DNA of 64,000 bases from Candidatus Enterococcus huntleyi (lineage in GTDB: Bacteria > Bacillota > Bacilli > Lactobacillales > Enterococcaceae): positions 124,001-188,000 of the forward strand of contig NZ_MAEJ01000008.1 in NCBI RefSeq assembly GCF_009933175.1, in the 5' to 3' direction. The position numbers and the translations under genes are program-made. The notes under the pieces are model-generated. The model did no database searches, was not told where the DNA came from, and saw only the letters and a list, made by a program, of their open reading frames with translations. Below, one piece after another: positions 37,998 to 50,825 of the stretch; within the stretch, counting starts at the first letter, position 1, and every line of letters starts with the position of its first letter.

Positions 37998-38423
37998 ATG
38001 CTAAAAAAAATAATCGGTTTAACAATGACCGTTTTAACTGTCCTTATAGTTGCAGGCTGCTCAAATAAAATGAGTGAGTTAGATACCCAAACGGAGCCAT
38101 CTGCTCATTTTAGTGAAAAAGAGGTCAATGCTGCGTTAGAGGAAGTAAAGACTTACTTTGCAGAAGATACGACCGTGACTAAAGTCAAAAAAATCTCTTT
38201 CTCTGAAGCCTATTCAGAAAAAGAACTAGCCGTCTATGCCTCAATGAATGATAAAGAATATCCAGCATTACTAGAAGAATACTTAGTCATCTCTGTCGAT
38301 TTTACAACAGCCAAAGAATCAGGCTCACGAAATCCTGAGGAAGAAAATACAGACTACAACATGCTTTTACACTACTCAAAGAACAAGAAATGGGAAATCA
38401 TTGAAACAGGTACCTTTACTTAG
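37998..38423 (+). CDS. Small secreted lipoprotein of unknown function
   Basis: 141 residues with a clear lipoprotein signal: basic start MLKKIIG, hydrophobic core and lipobox VAGC (Cys21). The mature part is acidic and soluble, ending with the strand pattern KKWEIIETGTF that resembles small NTF2-like or DUF4829-type lipoproteins; I do not name a family. AAGGAGTG precedes the ATG. It is a single plus-strand gene lodged between rpoC and rpsJ, which both run on the minus strand, so it interrupts a region that is otherwise all informational genes. Confidence 0.8.
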   Translation: MLKKIIGLTMTVLTVLIVAGCSNKMSELDTQTEPSAHFSEKEVNAALEEVKTYFAEDTTVTKVKKISFSEAYSEKELAVYASMNDKEYPALLEEYLVISVDFTTAKESGSRNPEEENTDYNMLLHYSKNKKWEIIETGTFT

Positions 38424-38450
38424 GCTCCTTCTAAAAATCAAACAACCGCA

Positions 38451-38500
38451 AAAAAACACTTGAGCGAACGGCATCAATCCGTTTCACTCAAGTGTTTTAT
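38451..38500. terminator. Bidirectional terminator between the lipoprotein gene and rpoC
   Basis: Arms AACACTTGAG and CTCAAGTGTT, A-rich on the left and TTTTATTTT on the right, so it can end both converging transcripts. Confidence 0.85.
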
Positions 38501-38506
38501 TTTAGT

Positions 38507-41500
38507 CTATTGATTTTTTAGCGCATCTTCTGCAGCCATTTGTGCTTCGATGTCAGAAATGCTGTAGACATTTTCACTTGCCACACTTGCTTCTTTTGGT
38601 TCCATGTTACGGTAACGAGCCATACCCGTACCAGCCGGAATAATTTTCCCGATGATAACATTTTCCTTCAAGCCTAGAAGTGGATCTTTCTTCCCACGAA
38701 TCGCAGCATCTGTTAAGACACGTGTTGTTTCCTGGAATGAAGCAGCTGACAAGAAGCTGTTTGTTTCTAATGATGCTTTAGTGATACCAAGTAAGACTGG
38801 GCGAGATGTCGCAGGGACACCACCAGCAACTAATGTATCGTAGTTACGGTCTTTAAATTCAGCAATATCTAGTAATGTACCTGGTAAGATATCTGTATCA
38901 CCTGGATCCATCACGCGGACTTTGCGTAACATTTGACGAACCATTACTTCGATATGTTTATCGCCAATTTCTACCCCTTGCATACGGTAAACACGTTGTA
39001 CTTCACGGAGTAAGTAGTTTTCAACAGATAAGACATCACGAACTTGCAACAATTGTTTTGGTTCGATTGATCCTTCTGTTAATGGTGCACCACGATGGAT
39101 GTAATCACCTTCAGCTACTTTCATACGCGCTGTATAAGGAACAGTATACGTACGTGTATCTGTTTTCCCTTTAATCGTAACTTCTTTCACACGTGTTGCA
39201 GATTCTTCAGAAATATCGATGACTTCACCGGTTACTTCTGTGATAACTGCTTGCCCTTTCGGATTACGTGCTTCAAAAATTTCTTGGACACGAGGAAGCC
39301 CTTGAGTGATATCATCACCGGCAACCCCCCCGGTATGGAAGGTACGCATGGTTAACTGAGTTCCGGGTTCACCGATTGATTGAGCGGCAATTGTACCAAC
39401 TGCTTCCCCAACCTCAACGTCAGAACCAGTCGCCAAGTTACGACCATAACAATGTTTACATACGCCGTGTTTCGTATTACATGTGAAGACTGAACGGATA
39501 GTCACAGTCTCAACACCTGCATCAACGATTTGACGAGCGATATCTTCTGAGATTAATTGATCAGCTTCGATAATCACTTCATTAGTTTCTGGACGACGGA
39601 CTGTTTTACGTGTATAACGGCCAATCAAACGTTCTTCTAATGATTCGATGATTTCGTTACCTTCACGGATGGCTTTAATTTCTAAACCACGGTCCGTGCC
39701 ACAATCGTCTTCACGAATGATAACATCTTGTGCTACGTCAACTAAACGACGAGTCAAGTAACCTGAATCGGCTGTCTTCAAGGCGGTATCGGTCATCCCT
39801 TTACGAGCCCCGTGAGTCGAGATAAACATTTCTAAGACAGATAAACCTTCACGGAAGTTAGAGATGATCGGCAATTCCATGATTTGACCATTCGGAGCGG
39901 CCATCAGTCCACGCATCCCAGCAAGCTGAGTAAAGTTGGAGATGTTACCACGGGCTCCTGAATCAGACATCATGAAGATTGGATTTTTCGCATCCAAACT
40001 TTCCATTAAGCGTTGTTGAATATCATCTTTGGCAGCATTCCAGACGGCGATTACACGTTCATAACGTTCATCATCGGTAATCAATCCACGACGGAATTGC
40101 TTCGTAATTGTATCAACTTGTTTGTGGGCTGCATCAATGATTTCTTGTTTTTCATGAAGAACCATGATATCGGCAATCCCAACAGTAATCCCAGCCATTG
40201 TTGAATGTTTATACCCAAGATCCTTCATACGGTCAAGCATCTTAGAGGTTTCAGTAATTTTGAAACGCTTGAAGACTTCCGCAATGATATTTCCTAAGTT
40301 TTTCTTCTTAAATGGTAAGACTAATTCACGTTCTTTGATGATGCTAGGAATATCTGCTCCTGCTTCAACAAAGTATTTATCTGGTGTTTGAACGGTTAAG
40401 TTATAATCCGTTGGTTCATTCAGATAAGGGAATTCTGGTGGCATGATTTCATTAAAGATAATCTTACCAACTGTGGTAATCATCATGCGTTCTTTTTGCC
40501 ATTCAGTGAATGGTTTGTCGCCTAAAGCATTTGGCGCTACTCCGATACGTGAATGTAAATGGACATAGCCATTACGCCAAGCGATAACCGCTTCGTTCAT
40601 ATCCCGGAAGATCATGCCTTCGCCTTCACGACCATCTTCTTCCATCGTTAAGTAGTAGTTCCCCAAGACCATATCCTGAGAAGGGGTAACAACTGGCTTA
40701 CCATCTTTTGGATTCAAGATGTTTTGTGCCGCTAACATTAGCATACGTGCTTCTGCTTGGGCTTCTTCATTTAAAGGAACATGGACAGCCATTTGGTCTC
40801 CATCGAAATCGGCATTGTAGGCTTCACACACAAGTGGATGCAAACGAATCGCACGACCTTCAACTAAGACTGGTTCAAAGGCTTGGATCCCTAATCTATG
40901 CAATGTAGGTGCCCGGTTCAATAGCACTGGATGTTCACGGATAACGTCTTCTAAGACATCCCAAACTTCATCTTCTTGACGCTCAATCTTACGTTTAGCG
41001 TTTTTGATATTTGAAGCTAGTTCACGTTGAACAAGTTCACGCATCACAAATGGTTTGAATAATTCAATTGCCATTTCTTTTGGCAATCCACATTGATACA
41101 TTTGTAAGTTAGGTCCTACAACGATAACCGAACGACCAGAATAATCGACACGTTTACCTAGTAAGTTTTGACGGAAACGACCTTGTTTCCCTTTAAGCAT
41201 ATGAGAAAGAGATTTCAATGGACGGTTACCTGGTCCAGTTACTGGACGGCCACGACGACCATTATCAATCAAGGCATCAACGGCTTCTTGAAGCATCCGT
41301 TTTTCATTTTGAACAATGATGTTTGGTGCATTCAAGTCTAATAGACGTTTCAAACGGTTGTTACGGTTAATCACTCGACGATACAAGTCATTTAAATCAC
41401 TTGTCGCAAAACGACCACCTTCTAATTGAACCATTGGACGTAAATCTGGCGGGATAACGGGAATAACGTCCATCACCATCCAGCTTGGTTCATTACCAGA

Positions 41501-42154
41501 AGCACGGAAAGCTTCTAAAATGTCTAAACGACGAATTGCACGTGTCCGTTTTTGACCTTGCGCAGATTTCAATTCTTCTTTAAGAGTGATTACTTCGCCG
41601 TCTAAATCAACATTGTCTAGCAATTGTTTGATGGCTTCAGCTCCCATTGCAGCATGAAATTCTTGCCCATATTGGTCACGTTTATCACGGTATTCACGTT
41701 CAGTTAATAATTGTTTTTTCTCTAAACTAGTATCACCTGGTTCAATAACTACATAGGAAGCAAAATAAATGATTTCTTCTAAGGCACGAGGACTCATGTC
41801 TAAGACAAGACCCATCCGAGAAGGAATTCCTTTAAAATACCAGATATGAGAAACTGGTGCTGCTAATTCAATGTGGCCCATCCGTTCACGACGAACTTTT
41901 GAACGTGTGACTTCAACCCCACAACGGTCACAAACGATTCCTTTATAACGAATCCGTTTATATTTTCCGCAGGCACATTCCCAGTCTTTTGTAGGACCAA
42001 AAATACGTTCACAGAACAACCCTTCGCGTTCAGGTTTTAAGGTACGATAATTAATCGTCTCAGGTTTTTTTACTTCACCATAAGACCAGCTTCTGATTTT
42101 TTCGGGAGAAGCCAAACCTATTTGCATACTCTCGAATTTATTTACATCGATCAA
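38507..42154 (-). CDS. rpoC: DNA-directed RNA polymerase subunit beta'
   Basis: Catalytic subunit of RNA polymerase. The TTG at 42154 is chosen: GGAGGG lies 9 nt upstream and the product then begins [19 protein letters not shown], the family start; an ATG 13 codons upstream only translates the leader. 1,215 residues. The N-terminal zinc site is [19 protein letters not shown], the magnesium-binding loop is NADFDGDQM, and the second zinc cluster is [13 protein letters not shown]. It lies about 86 nt downstream of rpoB. Confidence 0.97.
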   Translation of the reverse strand: MIDVNKFESMQIGLASPEKIRSWSYGEVKKPETINYRTLKPEREGLFCERIFGPTKDWECACGKYKRIRYKGIVCDRCGVEVTRSKVRRERMGHIELAAPVSHIWYFKGIPSRMGLVLDMSPRALEEIIYFASYVVIEPGDTSLEKKQLLTEREYRDKRDQYGQEFHAAMGAEAIKQLLDNVDLDGEVITLKEELKSAQGQKRTRAIRRLDILEAFRASGNEPSWMVMDVIPVIPPDLRPMVQLEGGRFATSDLNDLYRRVINRNNRLKRLLDLNAPNIIVQNEKRMLQEAVDALIDNGRRGRPVTGPGNRPLKSLSHMLKGKQGRFRQNLLGKRVDYSGRSVIVVGPNLQMYQCGLPKEMAIELFKPFVMRELVQRELASNIKNAKRKIERQEDEVWDVLEDVIREHPVLLNRAPTLHRLGIQAFEPVLVEGRAIRLHPLVCEAYNADFDGDQMAVHVPLNEEAQAEARMLMLAAQNILNPKDGKPVVTPSQDMVLGNYYLTMEEDGREGEGMIFRDMNEAVIAWRNGYVHLHSRIGVAPNALGDKPFTEWQKERMMITTVGKIIFNEIMPPEFPYLNEPTDYNLTVQTPDKYFVEAGADIPSIIKERELVLPFKKKNLGNIIAEVFKRFKITETSKMLDRMKDLGYKHSTMAGITVGIADIMVLHEKQEIIDAAHKQVDTITKQFRRGLITDDERYERVIAVWNAAKDDIQQRLMESLDAKNPIFMMSDSGARGNISNFTQLAGMRGLMAAPNGQIMELPIISNFREGLSVLEMFISTHGARKGMTDTALKTADSGYLTRRLVDVAQDVIIREDDCGTDRGLEIKAIREGNEIIESLEERLIGRYTRKTVRRPETNEVIIEADQLISEDIARQIVDAGVETVTIRSVFTCNTKHGVCKHCYGRNLATGSDVEVGEAVGTIAAQSIGEPGTQLTMRTFHTGGVAGDDITQGLPRVQEIFEARNPKGQAVITEVTGEVIDISEESATRVKEVTIKGKTDTRTYTVPYTARMKVAEGDYIHRGAPLTEGSIEPKQLLQVRDVLSVENYLLREVQRVYRMQGVEIGDKHIEVMVRQMLRKVRVMDPGDTDILPGTLLDIAEFKDRNYDTLVAGGVPATSRPVLLGITKASLETNSFLSAASFQETTRVLTDAAIRGKKDPLLGLKENVIIGKIIPAGTGMARYRNMEPKEASVASENVYSISDIEAQMAAEDALKNQ

Positions 42155-42240
42155 ACGGGGTTCCCTCCATTTCAATTTCGTGGCAATCTGCAAGACGGCT
42201 CTGCCGCCTTGTCAGATAAAGATACAGATATAAGACTGAT

Positions 42241-45858
<3,618 letters not shown>

Positions 45859-45867
45859 GTTCTTCAC

Positions 45868-46106
45868 TCCTCTAATAAGTCTTCAAAATGCTATCCGAGT
45901 CTTTTTGTTACAAATTAATTACAAATATTAAAATTGAGTAACAATAAGCATTTTTTGCGGCTTTTAGGCAAAAAAAAACCAAAAATAGAACGTTCTCTTG
46001 AAAAGTATTTTCTTGAGCTTCTACTTTTGTTTCCCTATTTAAACCGGAACGGACAATATTTCGTTCCTGCTTTGATTATCGTGTCAGATAGTTTTTGCAA
46101 CTTCAT
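45868..46106 (-). promoter_or_regulatory. Long 5' leader of rpoBC with possible attenuator
   Basis: About 240 nt from promoter to rpoB. Minus strand: a hairpin with arms GGAACG and CGTTCC (46045-46067) and, further on, palindromic AGAACGTTCT followed by a run of nine T (A run 45970-45978). The T run after hairpins suggests partial termination ahead of rpoB. Confidence 0.4.
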
Positions 46107-46135
46107 ATATTACACTCTTTCAGCTGAAAAGTCAA
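46107..46135 (-). promoter_or_regulatory. rpoBC promoter
   Basis: On the minus strand TTGACT (46130-46135), 17-bp spacer, TAATAT (46107-46112). Near-consensus and upstream of a long leader. Confidence 0.75.
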
Positions 46136-46247
46136 CACCTTTTGAAGGATATTCTATAGTAGGTTTTCATTCTATTGGGTGAGTAGAAATCTTTTTTCAG
46201 TTGCATAGAGATCCTTTTCAAGTGTCATAAAACACCTTTGTTCACTC

Positions 46248-46482
46248 ACTTGTGGCTAGACGACATTTTTCGAGGTGAAAATCAGTATTGGAATGACCGA
46301 TTTTAAGGAAGAATCCACTAGGCAAGGGATTGCCAGTTCTACTTGCCTAGTTTCAGAGTAGCAGAATGGTATGCGTAGGCCGATATAGAGGAAATGGGAC
46401 ATTTTTCTTCCGTACCTGGCCCTAGCCAATGTATCAAGCTGTTCTCTTAAAATGCCTAAAACCGCCACGGCTAGCCACAAGT
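46248..46482 (+). repeat. Family C inverted-repeat element containing a family B copy
   Basis: Perfect 12-bp terminal inverted repeats ACTTGTGGCTAG (46248-46259) and CTAGCCACAAGT (46471-46482) bound 235 bp without coding capacity. A family B element occupies about 46333-46427 inside it. Only one copy of this family is in the window. Confidence 0.6.
46333..46427 (+). repeat. Family B structured repeat, copy 2 (nested)
   Basis: CCAGTTCTACTTG at the left, core GGTATGCGTAGG at 46368-46379, inner hairpin AAATG-gga-CATTT (46392-46404), outer pairing GTAGGCC with GGCCCTA, right end CCTAGCC. Relative to copy 1 the outer stem changes TCG/CGA to CC/GG, keeping base pairing. Confidence 0.75.
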
Positions 46483-46692
46483 CGCCGATTTTGAGTTTCT
46501 AGCTAAATACTATAGAAAGCTGAAGACAGAGTTAATTGCGAATTGCGACTGACTTTAGAAAATTGTCAGCAGGATACAACGAATAAAAAATAAATTCAAG
46601 CCAAATGCTTTGATAATTCGCCTTGTCAAAGGACGATGGTTATTTTATTTAACAAAAAACAACGAATATTCTGAAAATTCACAAACTTTTCA

Positions 46693-46722
46693 TTGACAAC
46701 TCATTTAATTTTCATTTATACT
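46693..46722 (+). promoter_or_regulatory. Promoter of the trpX-like leader and operon
   Basis: Perfect TTGACA (46693-46698) followed at 17-18 bp by TTATAC/TATACT (46716-46722). Transcription would start near 46728, about 280 nt before the first structural gene. Confidence 0.75.
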
Positions 46723-46752
46723 AAGAACAATTCAATTGTTGGAGGGGTTCTT

Positions 46753-46809
46753 ATGACTCATTTAGATACTACACAACTGAATAATCTTTACTTTAGCTAT
46801 TTTAGATAA
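46753..46809 (+). CDS. Leader peptide with clustered Tyr and Phe codons
   Basis: An 18-residue reading frame, MTHLDTTQLNNLYFSYFR, with an excellent ribosome binding site (GGAGGGG, 5 nt before the ATG), 25 nt downstream of the predicted transcription start. Four of its last six codons are Tyr or Phe (TAC TTT AGC TAT TTT). Its stop codon abuts the first arm of a set of mutually exclusive hairpins that leads to a terminator before a trpX-like gene. This is the layout of a leader peptide sensing charged aromatic tRNA. Its function is inference; it is also possible that it is a chance frame. Confidence 0.5.
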   Translation: MTHLDTTQLNNLYFSYFR

Positions 46810-46985
46810 GTTTGTATTCATCATTGTGGATACAAACAGACAACGTAAGTTTGTATCTATAATGGCTAGAGAATTTGCATCTGCAAAAAAAGCCACGTAG
46901 ACAATACTAAGTGGTGAGCAGAGAACGATTGTTTTCGACCTTTTCAATCCATTTAGGCATATTGTCTGAATGGATTTTTTATTTT
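46810..46985 (+). promoter_or_regulatory. Candidate attenuator with alternative hairpins and terminator
   Basis: GTTTGTAT (46810-46817) can pair with ATACAAAC (46830-46837), and the same segment can instead pair, by 9 bp, with GTTTGTATC (46849-46857). Further stems are TGGCT/AGCCA (46863-46867, 46891-46895) enclosing TTTGC/GCAAA. The region ends in a strong terminator: AATCCATT (46946-46953) with AATGGATT (46969-46976), a stem extendable to about 13 bp with G-U pairs, then six or more T. No T-box consensus (GGTGG-ACC) was found, so this is not an ordinary T-box. Confidence 0.55.
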
Positions 46986-47008
46986 CAGAAAATTAGGAGG
47001 AATTTGGG

Positions 47009-47980
47009 ATGAAAAAGAAAGTATTAGCAGGATTAGGAATTATTTCATTATTAGTATTAGGAGCATGTGGCTCAGGAAAAGAGCAAGCAGCTGAAACCGA
47101 TGGCAGTAAAACGATTGGTGTTTTACAGTTAGTCAAACACGGTTCGTTGGATGCTTCTTATGAAGGATTTAAAGAAGGCTTAGCTGAAAATGGCTACAAA
47201 GAGGGCGATAATTTAACGATTAATTACCAAAACGCGCAAAATAATCAAGATAACTTGAAGAGTATGAGTGAAAAATTAGTCAAAGAAAAACCAAATTTAC
47301 TGTTGGCGATTGCGACACCGGCCGCTCAATCTTTATTAAATGAAACGACAGAAATTCCGATTGCCGTAACAGCGGTGACTGATTTAGCCGATGCAAAATT
47401 AGTTAAATCAAACGAAGAACCTGGTGGAAATGTGACGGGAACAACCGATATGGTGCCTATCGACAAACAAATCCAGTTACTATTAAGCATCGTTCCTGAG
47501 GCGAAAACCATCGGAATTATGTACAACAACGGTGAAACAAATTCGAAAATCCAAGCTGATTTAGCTGAAAAAGCTTTGAAAAAAGCTGGCGTAGCCGTGA
47601 AAGTCTTGACTGCTAATTCAACAAATGACGTACAACAGGTAACAATCAGTTTAGCCAAAGACGTTGACGGTATCTACGTACCCACTGACAACACCTTCGC
47701 CAGTGCTGCACCTGTGATTGGCGAAGTCGCAAAAGAAACTAAAACGCCTGTCGTTGCCGGATCTGTTGAACAAATTGATGACGGCGGTCTAGCAACCTTC
47801 GGAATTGACTACCATTTACTAGGCAAACAAACTGGCGCAATGGCTGCTAAAATTTTAGATGGCAAAGCTGAGCCTGCTTCATTACCTGTTGAGTCTGCGA
47901 ATGAATACAAATTAATCGTCAACAAAGAAATGGCTGAAGCTCTAGGAATTGATCCTGATAGCATCAAAGCGCCTGAATAA
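47009..47980 (+). CDS. trpX: ABC transporter substrate-binding lipoprotein (TrpX-like)
   Basis: Surface lipoprotein of the ABC_sub_bind family (PF04392-type), commonly annotated as a tryptophan or tyrosine binding protein. The signal peptide ends in lipobox LGAC (Cys20). The mature part shows the two-lobed periplasmic-binding fold: KTIGVLQLVKHGSLDASYEG at the start of lobe 1, the hinge TGTTDMVPIDKQIQLL, and the GLATFGIDYHLLGKQTG stretch. TTAGGAGG precedes the ATG. It is followed by matching permease and ATPase genes. An aromatic amino acid substrate is likely from the family and the leader; which one is not certain. Confidence 0.88.
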   Translation: MKKKVLAGLGIISLLVLGACGSGKEQAAETDGSKTIGVLQLVKHGSLDASYEGFKEGLAENGYKEGDNLTINYQNAQNNQDNLKSMSEKLVKEKPNLLLAIATPAAQSLLNETTEIPIAVTAVTDLADAKLVKSNEEPGGNVTGTTDMVPIDKQIQLLLSIVPEAKTIGIMYNNGETNSKIQADLAEKALKKAGVAVKVLTANSTNDVQQVTISLAKDVDGIYVPTDNTFASAAPVIGEVAKETKTPVVAGSVEQIDDGGLATFGIDYHLLGKQTGAMAAKILDGKAEPASLPVESANEYKLIVNKEMAEALGIDPDSIKAPE

Positions 47981-48078
47981 TTTTTCTCTGTATATAGCAG
48001 AGTGCACCAAGAGTAGTGGGGTTCAGCGACCCACTCTTTGACCCCACTATTTTCTATTTGAAAGGAAGAGACACTTTT

Positions 48079-48987
48079 ATGAGTAATTTATTAACAATTT
48101 TCATCTCATCGACCTCCCAAGGACTGTTGTGGTCGTTATTAGCCATCGGTGTATTTCTCACGTACCGTATTCTAGACATTGCCGATTTGACGACGGAGGG
48201 TAGTTTTCCGCTGGGTGCGGGGATTGCCGCAATCAGTATCACGCAAGGTTTATCCCCTATTTTAGCCAGTCTGCTAGGATTTTTAGGTGGCGTAGTAGCT
48301 GGGCTTGTTTCCGGAATTCTTCATACCAAATTAAAAATTCCTGCGCTATTGGCTGGAATTATCACGATGACTGGTTTATATTCGATTACCAGCCGCGTCA
48401 TGAATGCACCCAACCTAACTTTGATTGGTCAAGACACCTTTTTCTCTTGGTTAACTCCTCTAGGTTTAACGAAAACCAACACGGTCATCATCGCCGGTGC
48501 GTTGGTGGTTCTAGTCGTGATTATTCTCCTAGTGCTCTTCTTCAGAACGGAGTTGGGTCTGGCCATTCGTTCCACTGGGGATAATTTAGAAATGAGTGAA
48601 GCCAACGGAATCAATACCGATAATATGAAAATGATTGGTTATATGATTTCAAATGGCTGTATTTCTTTGGCCGGTGCCCTGCTGGCGCAAAATAATGGTT
48701 ATGCTGATGTCAACTCGGGGATTGGTACAATCGTGATTGGCCTGGCTTCGATTATCATCGCCGAAGTGCTGTTCCGCAACAAACCGTTACCGATTCGTTT
48801 AGCGACTATTGTTTTAGGTGCCATTATTTATCGTTTTATTCTTGCTTTGGTCTTCGAGCTAAACATTCCATCCGATTACTCAAAACTAGCTTCCGCACTG
48901 GTACTGGTCGTTTGTCTATCTTTACCGCAAATTCGTAGCAAGCTATCAACAAAGCGTCCAATGACTAAAGGAGGGACTGGAAAATGA
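48079..48987 (+). CDS. ABC transporter permease (TrpY-like)
   Basis: Membrane channel partner of the TrpX-like protein, in the branched-chain-type permease superfamily (BPD_transp_2). The start is the ATG at 48079 with AAAGGAAGAG about 9 nt upstream; an upstream in-frame start at 48016 adds 21 unrelated residues. 302 residues with about eight to nine membrane helices; conserved ADLTTEGSFPLGA and the cytoplasmic loop FFRTELGLAIRSTGDNLEMS that contacts the ATPase. Its stop overlaps the next gene by 4 nt. Confidence 0.9.
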   Translation: MSNLLTIFISSTSQGLLWSLLAIGVFLTYRILDIADLTTEGSFPLGAGIAAISITQGLSPILASLLGFLGGVVAGLVSGILHTKLKIPALLAGIITMTGLYSITSRVMNAPNLTLIGQDTFFSWLTPLGLTKTNTVIIAGALVVLVVIILLVLFFRTELGLAIRSTGDNLEMSEANGINTDNMKMIGYMISNGCISLAGALLAQNNGYADVNSGIGTIVIGLASIIIAEVLFRNKPLPIRLATIVLGAIIYRFILALVFELNIPSDYSKLASALVLVVCLSLPQIRSKLSTKRPMTKGGTGK

Positions 48988-49787
48988 CTGCCGTTTTAAC
49001 GATTGAAAACTTACATCAAATTTTTGAAGCCAATACCGTTAATGAAAATCACGTCTTAAAAGGCATTGATTTGACGATTGAAGCCGGTGAATTTGTGACT
49101 ATTATCGGTGGAAATGGCGCCGGTAAATCGACTTTGTTAAACAGTATCGCTGGCACCATCCCAACAACCACAGGCAAGATTTGCCTACATGGGAACGATA
49201 TCACGAAGAAATCAGTGACCAAGCGTTCAAAAGATATTAGCCGAGTCTTCCAGGATCCACGAATGGGGACTGCCGTGCGTTTAACCGTTGAGGAAAATTT
49301 AGCGTTAGCTATGTTACGCGGCCAAAAACGCGGCTTTCGTAGCGGTGTGCAAAAGAAAGACCGTGCCTTCTTTAAAGAACAACTAGCTCATTTAAACCTC
49401 GGATTAGAAAATCGCTTGCAGGCAGAAATCGGCTTACTATCAGGCGGCCAACGACAAGCTATCACCTTACTGATGGCAACGTTGCAACGACCTGAACTAA
49501 TTCTCTTAGATGAACACACTGCGGCGCTCGATCCGAAGACTTCCTTAACTGTGATGTCTCTGACAGAAAAATTAATTACTGAGCAAAAACTAACTGCCTT
49601 CATGGTGACCCACGACATGGAAGATGCGATTCGTTACGGCAATCGCCTGATCATGCTCCATCAAGGACAAATTGTCGTCGACATCGCCGGCGCCGAAAAA
49701 AATGAATTAACCGTACCTCAGTTAATGGAACTCTTCCATAAAAACAGTGGCGCAGAATTAAAAGATGATCAACTATTATTAGTCTAA
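48984..49787 (+). CDS. ABC transporter ATPase (TrpZ-like)
   Basis: Energy-supplying subunit of the TrpXYZ-type importer. 267 residues; Walker A GGNGAGKST, Q-loop VFQDPRMGTA, signature LSGGQRQA, Walker B LILLDEHTAALD (a histidine follows the catalytic Glu, characteristic of this subfamily) and switch MVTHDMEDA. The ATG overlaps the permease stop (ATGA), so translation is coupled. A strong terminator follows directly. Confidence 0.92.
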   Translation: MTAVLTIENLHQIFEANTVNENHVLKGIDLTIEAGEFVTIIGGNGAGKSTLLNSIAGTIPTTTGKICLHGNDITKKSVTKRSKDISRVFQDPRMGTAVRLTVEENLALAMLRGQKRGFRSGVQKKDRAFFKEQLAHLNLGLENRLQAEIGLLSGGQRQAITLLMATLQRPELILLDEHTAALDPKTSLTVMSLTEKLITEQKLTAFMVTHDMEDAIRYGNRLIMLHQGQIVVDIAGAEKNELTVPQLMELFHKNSGAELKDDQLLLV

Positions 49788-49794
49788 AAAATAG

Positions 49795-49846
49795 AAGCCA
49801 ACGTAAAATAAACAAATTCGTTTATTTTTACGTTGGCTTTTTTTTG
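49795..49846 (+). terminator. Terminator of the trpX-like operon
   Basis: Long stem with arms starting AAGCCAACGTAAAA and ending TTTTACGTTGGCTT around a short loop, followed by a run of eight T. Confidence 0.93.
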
Positions 49847-49962
49847 TCCCATTATTTAACGCTAGAATAAGTTCAATCCTTGTTATTTTCTCTTTCGATA
49901 GTCTTACTTTACAAAACGTTTCTTAACTTATGTAATAACTGATTCTTAAATCGGAGAAATGG

Positions 49963-49988
49963 AAAATATTAAGTATACTTAATATTTT
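49963..49988. repeat. Perfect 26-bp palindrome
   Basis: Symmetric around GTATAC with flanks AATATTAA and TTAATATT. A related imperfect palindrome sits 50 bp further on (50038-50062). Their shared TATACTTAA core suggests two sites for the same factor, or arms of a degenerate element. Confidence 0.6.
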
Positions 49989-50233
49989 GCCAATTTAGCT
50001 TTTGAAGAATTTTGACGCGTAATAGGAAGGTTATTCCAAAAATTTGGTATACTTAAATTTTTCGGGTCTAATTTGGGACTTTCAATTTATTATTTCTCAA
50101 AAAATACAAAAGGCACGTTTTCCTCAAAAATTATAAGAAAATTTATGAGACAATGTTTTTACTTTTCTTTCAGTAGATAATCTAGATTTTTTAATTCAAA
50201 CCTCACTTCAAATGTGTTATATATTCCAGCAAC

Positions 50234-50314
50234 TAGAATGGACATCTCCCATTTTCTCTATCGTCCCTTCCTACGCATACCCTTCCACTAATTTACTTAA
50301 ATTAGGAGAACTGA
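50234..50314 (-). repeat. Family B structured repeat, copy 4 (reverse orientation)
   Basis: On the minus strand: CAGTTCTCC, a hairpin with arms CTAATTTA/TAAATTAG (50288-50305), then GGTATGCGTAGG (complement at 50270-50281, one mismatch in the flank). The 3' half is more divergent than in the other copies. Its hairpin sequence is different from theirs but still self-complementary. Confidence 0.65.
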
Positions 50315-50457
50315 CCCTATTAAAAAAGCATAAATAAATACCCCCATACCAGACTTTTTATATCGCATTGTCCAGTATAGGGGTAACCTATCAATTTGTA
50401 GAAGCTTACTAATAACAGATATCAGACCGAGTGAAGCTTGGCTAGTCTCCTTAAAAA

Positions 50458-50670
50458 TTAACCACCCATCAAGAAGTCTAAAACATTCCAACCATCACTT
50501 GTTTGGCTTTGATACAATTCAGTAAAGCCACATTGTTTACAGCTCACTGTGATAAATTTCTTGTTTTGAACATCAAAGATTTTGGCGAAATTCCCACCTG
50601 TTGCCTGAAACTGATCAGACACATAATGCATACAGCCACACTTTTCACAGACATATTGTTTTTTATCCAT
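50458..50670 (-). CDS. Small zinc-ribbon protein (DUF2082-type)
   Basis: A 70-residue protein with two CxxC pairs (CEKCGC near residue 8 and CKQCG near residue 44) that make a zinc ribbon; it resembles the family called nucleic-acid-binding proteins containing a Zn-ribbon. The C-terminus SDGWNVLDFLMGG is family-typical. GAGGAGCGATGAAAA precedes the ATG, so the site is moderately spaced. It diverges from birA. Its cellular role is unknown. Confidence 0.85.
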   Translation of the reverse strand: MDKKQYVCEKCGCMHYVSDQFQATGGNFAKIFDVQNKKFITVSCKQCGFTELYQSQTSDGWNVLDFLMGG

Positions 50671-50825
50671 TTTTCATCGCTCCTCTTTCAGCTAGTTCTG
50701 CTTTGTTTATACTTTTATTATACTAAATTTCAGCAGAAAATAATCCGCCTAAAGATGTATTCTTTGCTGATTAATCCGGTTAATTTTGCTACACTAAAGA
50801 TAATAACTGAAATGAGGAGCAACCA

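Larger units (their letters stand above)
49847..50457. other. Intergenic stretch with two related palindromes and a family B repeat
   Basis: About 600 AT-rich bases without a supportable gene. Contains a perfect 26-bp palindrome at 49963-49988 centred on AAGTATACTT, a 25-bp near-palindrome at 50038-50062 with TATACTTAA at its centre, and a reverse-strand family B element at about 50234-50314. Confidence 0.55.

Noticed and set aside
46256-46480. A 74-codon minus-strand frame
   Set aside because: Lies wholly inside the family C element and the nested family B copy; no start signals.
46700-46990. A T-box riboswitch before the trpX-like gene
   Set aside because: Expected for this transporter family, but I found no GGTGG-ACC antiterminator consensus and no AGTA specifier-loop pattern; the leader-peptide arrangement fits better.
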